Origin: Lentzea albida
GTDB taxonomy: Bacteria > Actinomycetota > Actinomycetes > Mycobacteriales > Pseudonocardiaceae
Assembly (NCBI RefSeq): GCF_900111005.1
Contig: NZ_FOFV01000004.1
Location: 434,001-498,000 of the forward strand
DNA: 64,000 nt
Direction: 5' to 3'
Position 1 is the first letter of the stretch. Each line of letters starts with the position of its first letter. The notes under the pieces are model-generated. The model ran no database searches. It saw nothing but the letters and a program-made list of their open reading frames with translations, and was not told the origin of the DNA. The position numbers and the translations under genes were made by a program. This document shows positions 46,926-56,646 of the stretch, piece after piece.

Positions 46926-48230
46926 TCAGTCGCCGATCACCGGCGGGGCGACCATGCGGTCGTCGTCGAAGTACTCGTCCGTGGGCACGAGGTAGTTCGA
47001 CTTGTGCTCCTTGTCCTCCTCGCCGTTGCCCGCGCCACCGCCCATGCCACCCGCGCCGGCACCTGCGGCGCCGGGCCTGCCCGTGCTGCCCGCGTTGCTG
47101 CCGCCGCGGGCGGTTCCCTCCGGGCCGTGGGCGACTCCGGCGGCGCCGCCGGGGTTGGAGGGGCCGAAGGTGCCGCGGCCCGCCTGCGAGCCGGCGTTCG
47201 GGCCGAACCCGCCTGCTCCACCTGCGCCGAAGCCGCCGGCACCGCGACCACCTGCGCCGGGGCCGAACGCACCCGCGCCACGTCCGCCGGCGCCTGCCGG
47301 GCCACGGCCGGTCCCGCCCTGCCCGGTAGGGCGGGGGTCGTTCGGCCACATGCCGGGCGGGAACGGGCCGGGGCCGGGAAGCGGCGGCCTGCGGTCGCTC
47401 GGGTTGCCACCGTTGGGGAGCTGGCCCGGTCGGGTGGGCTGGGTGGTCGGCGGCGCGACCCACGAGGGGTTGGTGGTGCCGTTGTTCTGGCCCGGGTTGC
47501 CGATGGGCGGGGTGCCCGCGACGGGGTTGCCGACAGCGGGGTTTCCGACGGATGCGATGCCGGTGGAAGAGTTGGCGGTGCTCCCCACCTGCGAGGACGG
47601 CGTCACCGAACTCGTGGTGTGCGCGTACGTCGTGCTGCTCGTCGTGGTGACCCCCTGGTCGCCATTGGGCAACTGAGGGGCCTCCTCGAACGTGGGCATC
47701 GTCGCGGCGGCCGCGGCGAGCGAGTTGTCCCGCTCCTGCATGACCCGCTCGGCCTCCTGCTTGGCGGCCTGCGACTTCTCCCGCTGAGCAAGCATCTCGA
47801 ACGGCGCCGCGGCCATCTTGAGCGGGTTCAGGCTGGTCGCGGCGTCCTTCAGCATCTGCTGCGGGTTGTACGGGACTTCCTGGGGGAACTTGTTCTTGGT
47901 GGCTTCCGCGGCCTCCACCTGGCGGTTGATGACGCCGCTGGTCGCCGAGAACGAAGCCGACAGCTGGTCGGTGAAGTTGCCGACCTTCGTCAGGGCTTGG
48001 GAGGCTGCGGCGCCCGCGCTACCGGTCCAGCCGGCCCGCAGGCCGTTGACCACGGTGTTGAGTCCGACGGCGACGTCGACCAGTTCAGTCGAGATCGACT
48101 TCCACATCGCCGCGATCTTGCCCGCCTCACCCGGATCGTTGCCGTCCATCGCCTGCTGGTGCATGGCGGCGTGGCTGTGTCCTGGGTAGTTGGCGGTCGG
48201 CTGTGGAACCTGCGGTCTGTCGTACGCCAT
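46926..48230 (-). CDS. PPE-like/WXG ESX (type VII secretion) substrate
   Basis: The 434-residue protein has an N-terminal helical domain with a WTG turn (GLRAGWTGSAGAAASQALTK, about residue 66) and heptad helices to about residue 180. A low-complexity G/P/N/T linker of about 220 residues follows, and a short conserved-looking tail NYLVPTDEYFDDDRMVAPPV. This fits PPE-type ESX substrates of Pseudonocardiaceae. It is third in a unit with the 150-residue protein and the DUF3558 lipoprotein. No secretion machinery gene (EccB-E) is in the window. Confidence 0.75.
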   Translation of the reverse strand: MAYDRPQVPQPTANYPGHSHAAMHQQAMDGNDPGEAGKIAAMWKSISTELVDVAVGLNTVVNGLRAGWTGSAGAAASQALTKVGNFTDQLSASFSATSGVINRQVEAAEATKNKFPQEVPYNPQQMLKDAATSLNPLKMAAAPFEMLAQREKSQAAKQEAERVMQERDNSLAAAAATMPTFEEAPQLPNGDQGVTTTSSTTYAHTTSSVTPSSQVGSTANSSTGIASVGNPAVGNPVAGTPPIGNPGQNNGTTNPSWVAPPTTQPTRPGQLPNGGNPSDRRPPLPGPGPFPPGMWPNDPRPTGQGGTGRGPAGAGGRGAGAFGPGAGGRGAGGFGAGGAGGFGPNAGSQAGRGTFGPSNPGGAAGVAHGPEGTARGGSNAGSTGRPGAAGAGAGGMGGGAGNGEEDKEHKSNYLVPTDEYFDDDRMVAPPVIGD

Positions 48231-48253
48231 CGGTCATCCCTTCGAACTGCGGC

Positions 48254-48793
48254 TCAGGACAACTTGCCCACGACGAAGTCAGCGGACTTCTTGGCCATCT
48301 CGCACGCCTTGGCCGTGTCGGTGGTCGCAGCACCGGCACTCGCGATGATCTGCACGCTCGACGACTCACTGACCGAGATCACCGCGTGGCACATGTAAAC
48401 GGTCTTCTTCGCCCCTGCCACCGTGAAACCGTCGTACTTCCCGAATTTCGAGGGAGTTTTCACATCGCCCTCGTAGTTGAGGCTGTCCGCCCCCTTCTCC
48501 TGCTCCACTGCGACCGTGAGGCCGCCGTTGCCGACGCCGTCCCACTCGCACACCCCTTGACCGAGGGACTGGCTGGGCGTCGGCGACTTGATGCTGAGGT
48601 CGCTCGCCTCACCGTCGCTGATCAGTTCGCACGGTTTCACAGAGGCGAGTCGGGAGTCGCCTGTCGCTGACGGCGACGTGCTGGTCGGGCTCTCGCTGGT
48701 GCCGCCTGGCTTGGCTTCACCCGTGGTCGGCCCACCCGAGCAGGCCGCAGCGAGCAGAGCGAGTCCGGCAATGGCGATACGCGCGTGCTTCAT
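48254..48793 (-). CDS. DUF3558-type lipoprotein
   Basis: The 179-residue product has a lipoprotein signal (AIAGLALLAAAC, lipid cysteine at residue 18) and a serine/threonine-rich spacer. Its DUF3558-like domain has CELISDGEASDLSIKSPTPS and two more cysteines. It would be anchored on the outer face of the membrane. It is often found beside PPE-like and small helical genes, as here, suggesting a role around ESX export. Confidence 0.8.
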   Translation of the reverse strand: MKHARIAIAGLALLAAACSGGPTTGEAKPGGTSESPTSTSPSATGDSRLASVKPCELISDGEASDLSIKSPTPSQSLGQGVCEWDGVGNGGLTVAVEQEKGADSLNYEGDVKTPSKFGKYDGFTVAGAKKTVYMCHAVISVSESSSVQIIASAGAATTDTAKACEMAKKSADFVVGKLS

Positions 48794-48802
48794 GAGTTCC
48801 TG

Positions 48803-49255
48803 TCACAGTCGGTTCATGGTGCCGGACGTGCCCTCATCCACGTTCCGGTAGGACTTGCGGCTCTTGTCCAACTGGGCCTTGAGCTCACTGATCGCCTTGA
48901 TCAGGCCCGGGATGACCTCGGATCGTGCGGCCTCACCGATTCCCTCGTTGAACTTGCCGATCTGGTCGGCGTATCCCCCGCCCAACGGGGTCTTCGTCGC
49001 CAGGTACGCAGAGTTTCGGGCGATCTTCTCCAGGACGGCCGCGAAGTCGTCCAGCTTCTTGATCGCCGTGTCCACGGCCTCCGGGTCGTGCTGGAGCGCG
49101 CCCGCCTCCGCCGCGGCCTCCACAGACTTGGCCGCGGCCAGGATCGTACTGACGCCGCCGCTCATGAAACCCATCAAGGGGCCGCCGGACTGCGCGTAGT
49201 AGCGCTCCAGGGCGTACGCCTGCGCGCTTTCCTGCGCGCTGCTCTGACCCGTCAC
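48803..49255 (-). CDS. Helical ESX-associated protein, 150 residues
   Basis: The protein is mainly alpha-helical (QESAQAYALERYYAQSGGPL; KLDDFAAVLEKIARNSAYLA; ISELKAQLDKSRKSYR) with no signal peptide. Size and position before the DUF3558 and PPE-like genes suggest an ESX-secreted partner or chaperone, although the WXG motif itself is absent. Nine bases separate it from the lipoprotein gene. Confidence 0.65.
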   Translation of the reverse strand: MTGQSSAQESAQAYALERYYAQSGGPLMGFMSGGVSTILAAAKSVEAAAEAGALQHDPEAVDTAIKKLDDFAAVLEKIARNSAYLATKTPLGGGYADQIGKFNEGIGEAARSEVIPGLIKAISELKAQLDKSRKSYRNVDEGTSGTMNRL

Positions 49256-49384
49256 GAGTTCACTCCCCCACGTGCACTGCGAACTGTCGTTTGAAGGTAA
49301 AGCAAATGGGGCGGAGCGCGGATCGGTACGACTACTTACACCCGTTCGACGTAACCAGCAGCACCCGATCCAGGGTCACACGAA

Positions 49385-49427
49385 CACGAGCCGTGCAGGC
49401 CACCTGGAGTGGCCTGCACGGCTCGTG
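49385..49427 (-). terminator. Very strong 19-bp hairpin after the M1 aminopeptidase gene
   Basis: Perfect 19-base arms (49385-49403, 49409-49427) with a five-base loop begin 14 bases past the peptidase stop. No T-run follows, as is common for actinobacterial terminators. The rest of the 49256-49441 gap is the promoter region of the ESX trio. Confidence 0.8.
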
Positions 49428-49441
49428 AACGGAAAAGCGAT

Positions 49442-50944
49442 CTACTTGTGGGCGTCCAGCAGTTGGTGCGTCAGCTGGATCTTGGCGCGCGACTTCGGTT
49501 CCGCGGTGACCGACAGGGTCTTCGCGGCCGCGTCGGCGGTGCGGCCCGGGGCCTCGTCCGGCTTGCCCTTCGTGAAGAGCCACGTCTGGAAGAGCTGGTC
49601 GAGCTGCTGGCCCGAGACCCGCTCGGCGACGGCGATGAACTCCTCGATCGTGGCGTCCGAGTACTTCTTCTCGGCTACCCAGGTGCGCAGGATCTCGAAG
49701 AACTTCTCGTCGCCTACTGCCACGCGCAGGGCGTGCACGGCGAGGGCGCCTCGGTCGTAGACCGCGCCGTCGAAGACCGCGCCGGCGCCGGGGTCGCCGG
49801 GCAGGACGTTCCAGAACGGGCTGTCGGCCGGGTACGAGTCGTAGGTGAAGTCGGCGTTCTCCTGGGCGGTGCCCTCGCCGATGTGCTCGGACCACAGGAA
49901 CTCCGCGTAGGAGGCGAAGCCCTCGTTCAGCCAGATGTCGCGCCAGTGGTGCACGGACACGGAGTCGCCGAACCACTGGTGGCCCAGCTCGTGCGCGACG
50001 ACGTAGGTGTTGGCGCCGCGGCGGAAGAAGCCCGTGTCGTAGGTCGGGCGGGTCTGGTTCTCGAGCGCGTAACCGAGGTTCGGGGTGACTACGCCGCCCT
50101 GTGCCTCGAACGGATACGGGCCGAAGTTCTCGGCCAGGAACTCGGTGATCTCCGGCGTGCGCTCGATGCTGGCGCGAGCGGCGTCTGCGTTCTCGCCGAG
50201 GCGCTCGGAGTACGCGTTGACGTACGGCTGGCCCGAGGGCGTGGTGCCCTGGCGGAGCTCGAACTGGCCGATCGTCAGGAACGTCAGGTAGGTCGCCTGC
50301 GGCTTGGTGCTGCGCCAGTTCCAGCGCGTGTAGCCGTTGATCTGGCGGGTCTGGCCGACGAACGTGCCGTTCGAGATCGCCTCGACGCCGTTCGGGACGG
50401 CCACGTTGACGTCGAAGGTGGCCTTGTCGGTCGGGTGGTCGTTGGACGGGAACCACCAGGAGGCGATCTCCGGCTCACCGATGGCCAGGGCGCCGTCGAC
50501 GGTCTTCGTCCACGCCGTGAAGCCGTTGCGGTCCTTCACGGTGGACGGGCTGTCGGCGTATGTGACGACGATCGTCAGGTCCTGGCCCCTGCGGACGCCG
50601 CCGCGCGGGGTGAGCGTGAGCTCGCCCTGGTCCGAGACGAACGACGTCGGCACGTTGTTGACGCGCACCGACTTCACCTTGAGCAGGAAGTCGAGGTTGA
50701 ACTGCGTGAGGTCCTCGGTCGCCTTGGCGAGGATCGTCGTGGTGCCCGAGAGCTGGTCGCCGTTCGGGTTGTAGTTGAGCCTGATGTCGTAGTGGGAGAC
50801 GTCGTAGCCGCCGTTGCCGTACGTCGGGAAGTACGGGTCGCCGGCGCCGGGAGCACCTGGAGACGCCGCCAGCGCCGTACCCGCGAAAAGGGTCATCGCG
50901 GCCGCGGACGCCGCCGCGGCCGTCGCCTTCGATCTGATCGACAT
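49442..50944 (-). CDS. Secreted M1-family metallopeptidase (aminopeptidase N-like)
   Basis: The 500-residue protein has a Sec signal peptide (residues 1-27, cleavage after ALA). Its zinc site is HELGH at 318-322 with the third ligand E341 in NEGFASYAE. The exopeptidase GxMEN motif appears as GYALEN at 291-296. It would trim N-terminal residues outside the cell. It lacks the long C-terminal ERAP-like domain of the big aminopeptidases. It is a single gene between the ESX trio and menD. Confidence 0.88.
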   Translation of the reverse strand: MSIRSKATAAAASAAAMTLFAGTALAASPGAPGAGDPYFPTYGNGGYDVSHYDIRLNYNPNGDQLSGTTTILAKATEDLTQFNLDFLLKVKSVRVNNVPTSFVSDQGELTLTPRGGVRRGQDLTIVVTYADSPSTVKDRNGFTAWTKTVDGALAIGEPEIASWWFPSNDHPTDKATFDVNVAVPNGVEAISNGTFVGQTRQINGYTRWNWRSTKPQATYLTFLTIGQFELRQGTTPSGQPYVNAYSERLGENADAARASIERTPEITEFLAENFGPYPFEAQGGVVTPNLGYALENQTRPTYDTGFFRRGANTYVVAHELGHQWFGDSVSVHHWRDIWLNEGFASYAEFLWSEHIGEGTAQENADFTYDSYPADSPFWNVLPGDPGAGAVFDGAVYDRGALAVHALRVAVGDEKFFEILRTWVAEKKYSDATIEEFIAVAERVSGQQLDQLFQTWLFTKGKPDEAPGRTADAAAKTLSVTAEPKSRAKIQLTHQLLDAHK

Positions 50945-50998
50945 GCGGCGGACGCTATCCAGACGATCATGGGCGAGCCACCGACTTACGTATGTTTC

Positions 50999-52570
50999 CT
51001 ATCTGGTGAAAACGGTTGACACCGTCGCCTTGAGACGTTGGTGCAGTGCGCGCAGTTCGTCGCGTTTTGCCTGCACTTCGACCACTTGGAGGCCCTTCGG
51101 CGCCGCAATCGCGCTACGGAACTCCTCCTGGTCGTCCACAATGGAGTGCGGAATTCGGTAGCCCGCGCACAAAGCGGTCAGATCAGTCCCGTGCGGGGTG
51201 CCGAAAATCCTCTCGAAACTGCCGTCGTACTCCGGAGCGCCCTGTTCCAGCAATGAGAAGATCCCGCCTCCGTCGTCGTTCAGCACGACGATCGTGAGGT
51301 CGGGCCGGCGGTCGGCGAGCAGGCCGTTGCTGTCGTGCAGGAACGTCAGGTCGCCCATCAACGCGTACGCGGGCCCGTCGTGCACGAACGCCAGGCCCAG
51401 CGCCGTGGACACGCTCCCGTCGATGCCCGCCGCACCCCGGTTGGCGTGCACGGCGACGTCCGAACGGCGTTCCGCGGCGAAGTCCACGTCGCGGATCGGG
51501 TTCGACGAGCCCACGAACAGCAGCGACCCCGACGGCATCCCCTGCACCAGGTCGCGCGCCACGTGCAGACCCGTCGGCCACGGCGTGGCGTCCAGCAGGT
51601 CGTCGACGGCCACGCCGACGTCCTTCACCGCGCGCTGCCACGCCTGCGTCCACTCGCCGTCCAGGGCGGCGGGCTCCGGCAACCACGTGGAGGCGCGGGT
51701 CGCACTGAACGGGACGTCCGGCCACTGCGCCTGATCCCCCACGGCGTGCACGATTGGAGTCGCTCCAAGCAGGGTCTGCTGTCCCCTCGACAGGGTGACG
51801 CGCCCCACGACGAGCACCGCCTCGGGCCGCAGGTGCTCCGGCAGGCCCGCGTTGAGCAGCAACGACCCGTGGCGCAGGCCGCCGGGCGCGGTCGGCTCGG
51901 CGATCACCGGCCAGCCGAGCCGCGAGGCCGCGAGCAGCCGCTCCGGGCGGTCGTCACCGAGCAGCACGAGAGTGCGGGCGGGCAACTCCGACGCACGGGT
52001 CTCCACCGCGAACGCGCGGTCCGTCTCCGTCCACGCGCCGCGGCCCGACGCCGGCCACTCGTCGTCGGAGGGCGTCAGCGGAGGCCGGAACGGCACGTTG
52101 ACGTGCGACGGACCGTCCGCGGCGATGGCCCGGCAGATCAACGACCGCGTCACGGCCTCACCGCCGCCCTCCGGCATGTGCAGCGTCGGGATGCCCAGGA
52201 GGTCGTACTGGTTGATCGTCTGGCTCGCGCCCGTGCGGTAGAGGTCGACCGGCCGGTCCGCGGTGAGTGCGATCAACGGCACGTTCGTGAGCTGCGCCTC
52301 GATCACGGCCGGGTGGAGGTTCGCGACGGCCGTGCCACTCGTGCAGGTGACGACGGCGGGCGTGCCGGTCTTGGCGAGACCGAGCGCGAGGAAACCGGCG
52401 CTGCGCTCGTCGATGCGCACGTGCACCGAGAGCAGGCCCTTCTGTTCGGCCTGGTGCAGGGCGAACGACAGCGGGGCGTTGCGCGAACCGGGGCACAGCA
52501 CGGCGTGGTGGACGCCGTTGCGGACCAGTTCGTCGACGATCACCCTCGCCTGCGCCGTGGACGGATTCAT
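50999..52570 (-). CDS. menD: SEPHCHC synthase MenD
   Basis: The 523-residue thiamine diphosphate enzyme has GSRNAPLSFALHQ near residue 27, the conserved ThDP glutamate region TCTSGTAVANLHPAVIEA, and the cofactor block LMGDLTFLHDSNGLL with VVLNDDGGGIFSLL. It joins 2-oxoglutarate to isochorismate. It is divergent from menB with only 19 bases between the start codons. Confidence 0.93.
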   Translation of the reverse strand: MNPSTAQARVIVDELVRNGVHHAVLCPGSRNAPLSFALHQAEQKGLLSVHVRIDERSAGFLALGLAKTGTPAVVTCTSGTAVANLHPAVIEAQLTNVPLIALTADRPVDLYRTGASQTINQYDLLGIPTLHMPEGGGEAVTRSLICRAIAADGPSHVNVPFRPPLTPSDDEWPASGRGAWTETDRAFAVETRASELPARTLVLLGDDRPERLLAASRLGWPVIAEPTAPGGLRHGSLLLNAGLPEHLRPEAVLVVGRVTLSRGQQTLLGATPIVHAVGDQAQWPDVPFSATRASTWLPEPAALDGEWTQAWQRAVKDVGVAVDDLLDATPWPTGLHVARDLVQGMPSGSLLFVGSSNPIRDVDFAAERRSDVAVHANRGAAGIDGSVSTALGLAFVHDGPAYALMGDLTFLHDSNGLLADRRPDLTIVVLNDDGGGIFSLLEQGAPEYDGSFERIFGTPHGTDLTALCAGYRIPHSIVDDQEEFRSAIAAPKGLQVVEVQAKRDELRALHQRLKATVSTVFTR

Positions 52571-52575
52571 GCGCC

Positions 52576-52581
52576 TAGAGT
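52576..52581 (+). promoter_or_regulatory. Probable -10 box of a leaderless menB transcript
   Basis: TAGAGT sits eight bases before the GTG of menB inside a 19-base divergent space. There is no room for a ribosome site, so a leaderless message is very likely, and menD must also be leaderless or nearly so. Confidence 0.5.
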
Positions 52582-52589
52582 CTCAGACC

Positions 52590-53492
<903 letters not shown>

Positions 53493-53521
53493 GCCCGCAC
53501 TCCTCATGGGCAGGTAAGAGC

Positions 53522-54553
53522 ATGCTCGACGAACTGCGCGCGGCCCTGAGCGGCGGCGAGCCCCTGGTCGACGGACCGCTCGACGGCTGGGAGAAGCGCG
53601 CCGTGCTCGGCGTGCCCACCTCCGGGTCGACGGGCGAGCCGAAGACCGTCCTGCTCGACGCGGACGCGCTGACGGCGTCCGCCGAGGCCACCCACGAGCG
53701 GCTCGGCGGGTCCGGCACGTGGCTGCTGGCGCTGCCCACCGGCCACATCGCCGGGGTCCAGGTGCTGGTCAGGTCGATCATCGCCGGCACCGCGCCCGGC
53801 GTGCTCGACCTGTCCGGAGGCTTCCGCGCCATGGGCTTCGCGCAGGCCGCACGGCCCGTGCTGGCCCAGCCCGGCCGCCACTACACCGCCCTGGTGCCCA
53901 CGCAGCTGTCGCGGCTCGTCGTGGGCGAGGGGCCGGGGCTGGAGGCGCTGCGGCAGTTCGACGGCGTGCTCATCGGCGGGGCCGCCACCCCGCCGAAACT
54001 GCTGGAGCAGGCGCGCGCTCTGGGCGTGCAGGTCGTCACGACGTACGGCATGAGCGAGACCTCAGGCGGGTGCGTGTACGACGGCGAACCGTTGCGTGAC
54101 GTGTCGTTGCGCACCGACGACGTCATCGAGATCAGCGGACCGGTGCTGGCGCTGGGGTACCGCGGCAGCCCCGAGCCGTTCGGCGAGTGGTTCCGCACCG
54201 GCGACCTCGGGCGGCTGCGCGACGGGCGGCTGGAGGTGCTGGGCCGCGCGGACGACGTGATCGTCACGGGTGGCGAGAAAGTGCCTCCGGTGCTGGTCGA
54301 ACGGGCACTGGCGACCGTGGAGGGCGTGCTGGAGGCCTGTGTCGTGGGCGTGCCCGACGACGAGTGGGGCCAGGTCGTGGCCGCGGCTGTCGTGGCACAC
54401 GACGGGGAACCGTCGATCGAGGAGCTGAAGGCCGTCGTGACCGAGGCCGTCGGACGGGCGGCGGCACCGAAGCTCGTGCGGTTCGTGCACGAACTGCCGC
54501 TGCGCGGACCGGGCAAGGTCGACCGGACCGCGGTGGCCAACGCTTTTAGGTGA
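53522..54553 (+). CDS. menE: o-Succinylbenzoate-CoA ligase
   Basis: A short (343-residue) adenylate-forming ligase with PTSGSTGEPK (about residue 32), GMSETSGGCVYDGEPL, the hinge block GEWFRTGDLGRLRDGRLEVL and the C-terminal lysine region PLRGPGKVDRTA. It makes the CoA thioester used by MenB. ATG 53522; cotranscription with menB is likely from the 29-base gap. No menC is seen in the window. Confidence 0.92.
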   Translation: MLDELRAALSGGEPLVDGPLDGWEKRAVLGVPTSGSTGEPKTVLLDADALTASAEATHERLGGSGTWLLALPTGHIAGVQVLVRSIIAGTAPGVLDLSGGFRAMGFAQAARPVLAQPGRHYTALVPTQLSRLVVGEGPGLEALRQFDGVLIGGAATPPKLLEQARALGVQVVTTYGMSETSGGCVYDGEPLRDVSLRTDDVIEISGPVLALGYRGSPEPFGEWFRTGDLGRLRDGRLEVLGRADDVIVTGGEKVPPVLVERALATVEGVLEACVVGVPDDEWGQVVAAAVVAHDGEPSIEELKAVVTEAVGRAAAPKLVRFVHELPLRGPGKVDRTAVANAFR

Positions 54554-54630
54554 ACCTTTACCGCTGAGGAAGACCCTCGCCGCGAAGCGTGCGGAACTTG
54601 GCCGTGCGCGTTAGCGATGGGGGTTTCTTC

Positions 54631-55722
54631 ATGCGCTACCTGTTACCGCTGGTCGCCGGCGCCGCGTTGGTGGCCGGACTGGCGTCTCCCGCGCAGGCGG
54701 CTCCGGCGTCGAACGAGTGGACCGCCGACGTGAGCGGCCGCGCCGTCACGTGGGGCGGCTCCCCGCGCACGGGCCTGGTCGAGCTCGGCACGCACAGACT
54801 CGCGCAGCCCGCCAACGCGGTCACGGCGGCGGTGACCGGCGACGGCGTCGTCGACGTGCGCGGTCTGCGCGCGGACGGCCAGTGGACCGAGTGGCTGGAG
54901 GCTCCGGCGACGTTGCCGGTGACCACCTCCACCGTCGAGACGCGCGTGGTCCTGAGCAGCGGCAAGGCCTCGAAGGTGAGGCTGACGGCGTCGAAGGTGC
55001 CCGCGGCGGAAGACGTTTCCGTTGCCGCTGCTGGACGTTCGTACCGCGTCTACGCGACCCGCGAGGGCCTCGTCGGTGGCACGACGGCGAACGGGCACGT
55101 GATCCGATCGCGCGACCACTTCGTGGCGCTGCCGTCACGGCGTGGGCTCGCCAACAACAACTCCGGCAACTACAGCGTGCAGGTGTGCGCTTCGAACGGT
55201 CGTTGTGAATGGGCGCCCGTGTGGGACGTCGGCCCGTGGAACACCAAGGACGACTACTGGAACCCGTCCACCACCCGGGAGATGTGGAAGGACCTGCCGC
55301 AGGGCAAGCCCGAGGCGCAGGCCGCGTACGAGAACAACTACAACGGCGGCAAGGACCAGTTCGGCCGCGAGGTCGCGAACCCGGCCGGCATCGACCTCGC
55401 CGACGGCACGTTCTGGGACGGCCTCAAGCTCACCAACAACGCGTGGGTGACCGTGACGTACCTGTGGACCGGTTCCGGTCCTGTGGGGACGGTCCGCACG
55501 TCCGCCGCCAACGGCACGGTCAACGTGCGCAGCGGAGCGAACTCCTCGTCCACGCAGGTCGGGCTGGCCGCGAACCACGCGCAGGTCAGGGTGACGTGCC
55601 AGCTCACCGGTGAGTCGGTGTCGGGCACGCAGGGCACCTCGAACGTCTGGTACCGCATCGCGTCCGGCAAGCACATCGCGAAGGCGTACGTGGCGGGCGT
55701 CTCGGGCGCCACTGCCTGCTGA
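54631..55722 (+). CDS. Secreted protein with C-terminal SH3-like domain
   Basis: The 363-residue protein has a Sec signal peptide (MRYLLPLVAGAALVAGLASP, cleavage near AQA). A middle region includes RSRDHFVALPSRRGLANNNS and VQVCASNGRCEWAPVWDVGP, and a C-terminal bacterial-SH3-type module begins about residue 293 (NGTVNVRSGANSSSTQVG). SH3 modules of this type often bind cell wall. I do not recognise the middle domain; a wall-associated role is inference. Confidence 0.75.
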   Translation: MRYLLPLVAGAALVAGLASPAQAAPASNEWTADVSGRAVTWGGSPRTGLVELGTHRLAQPANAVTAAVTGDGVVDVRGLRADGQWTEWLEAPATLPVTTSTVETRVVLSSGKASKVRLTASKVPAAEDVSVAAAGRSYRVYATREGLVGGTTANGHVIRSRDHFVALPSRRGLANNNSGNYSVQVCASNGRCEWAPVWDVGPWNTKDDYWNPSTTREMWKDLPQGKPEAQAAYENNYNGGKDQFGREVANPAGIDLADGTFWDGLKLTNNAWVTVTYLWTGSGPVGTVRTSAANGTVNVRSGANSSSTQVGLAANHAQVRVTCQLTGESVSGTQGTSNVWYRIASGKHIAKAYVAGVSGATAC

Positions 55723-55769
55723 TACACCCCTTCGGCGGGTCCTCAGGAGTCATGTCGGAGGATAGGGGC

Positions 55770-56642
55770 ATGGCCTCAGTCGTCCAGTGGATCCAGGGGA
55801 CCCGCCCGCGCACGCTGCCGAACTCGATCGCCCCGGTGGTCGTCGGAGCGGCTGCGGCGCACCACATCGACGAGTTCAACGCGCTCTACACGGTGCTGGC
55901 GCTCGTCGTCTCGGTGGCGTTCCAGATCGGCGTGAACTACGCCAACGACTACTCCGACGGCATCCGCGGCACGGACGACAACCGGGTGGGGCCGTTCCGC
56001 CTGACCGGGTCCGGTGCCGCCGAGCCGAAGAAGGTGCGGCTGGCGGCCTTCATCTCGCTCGGCATCGGCGCGCTCGCGGGTGTGGCGCTCGTGGTGTTGT
56101 CCGGGTTCTGGTGGCTGCTCGCGCTCGGTGCCGTGTGCATCCTCGGCGCCTGGTACTACACGGGCGGCAAGCGTCCGTACGGCTACGCGGGCCTCGGCGA
56201 GATCGCGGTGTTCCTCTTCTTCGGACCGGCCGCGGTGCTGGGCACGCTGTACGTGCAGACCGGTGAGATCACCGGCATCGGCATCGGGGCGTCCATCGCG
56301 ATGGGAGCGATCTCGGCCGCGGTGCTGGTGGCGAACAACCTGCGCGACATCCCGACGGACGCCGTGTCGGGCAAGCGGACGCTGGCCGTGGTGCTGGGCG
56401 ACAAGGACACGCGCCGGCTCTACCTGGCGCTCATCGCCGTGCCGTTCCTGATCGCGCTGGGCATGGTCGTGCGGGTGCCGTACGCGTTGCTCGGGTTCCT
56501 GGCGGCGCCGATCCTGCTGCCCGCCGTGCGTCGCGTGGCCGCGGGGCGGGGCGGCAAGGACCTGATCCCGGTGCTGCAGTTCACCGGGATCGCCATGCTG
56601 GCGTGGGCCGTGCTGGTCAGCGTGGCCCTGGTGCTCGACTAG
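55770..56642 (+). CDS. menA: 1,4-dihydroxy-2-naphthoate polyprenyltransferase
   Basis: The 290-residue UbiA-family membrane enzyme has about nine helices and two aspartate-rich loops: NDYSDGIRGTDDNRVGP (about residue 65) and NNLRDIPTDAVSGKRTL (about residue 195). These bind the polyprenyl diphosphate through Mg. It attaches the isoprenoid tail, giving demethylmenaquinone. ATG 55770 has GGAGG eight bases upstream; 55752 is an in-frame alternative. It converges with the six-gene module. Confidence 0.92.
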   Translation: MASVVQWIQGTRPRTLPNSIAPVVVGAAAAHHIDEFNALYTVLALVVSVAFQIGVNYANDYSDGIRGTDDNRVGPFRLTGSGAAEPKKVRLAAFISLGIGALAGVALVVLSGFWWLLALGAVCILGAWYYTGGKRPYGYAGLGEIAVFLFFGPAAVLGTLYVQTGEITGIGIGASIAMGAISAAVLVANNLRDIPTDAVSGKRTLAVVLGDKDTRRLYLALIAVPFLIALGMVVRVPYALLGFLAAPILLPAVRRVAAGRGGKDLIPVLQFTGIAMLAWAVLVSVALVLD

Positions 56643-56646
56643 GGCG

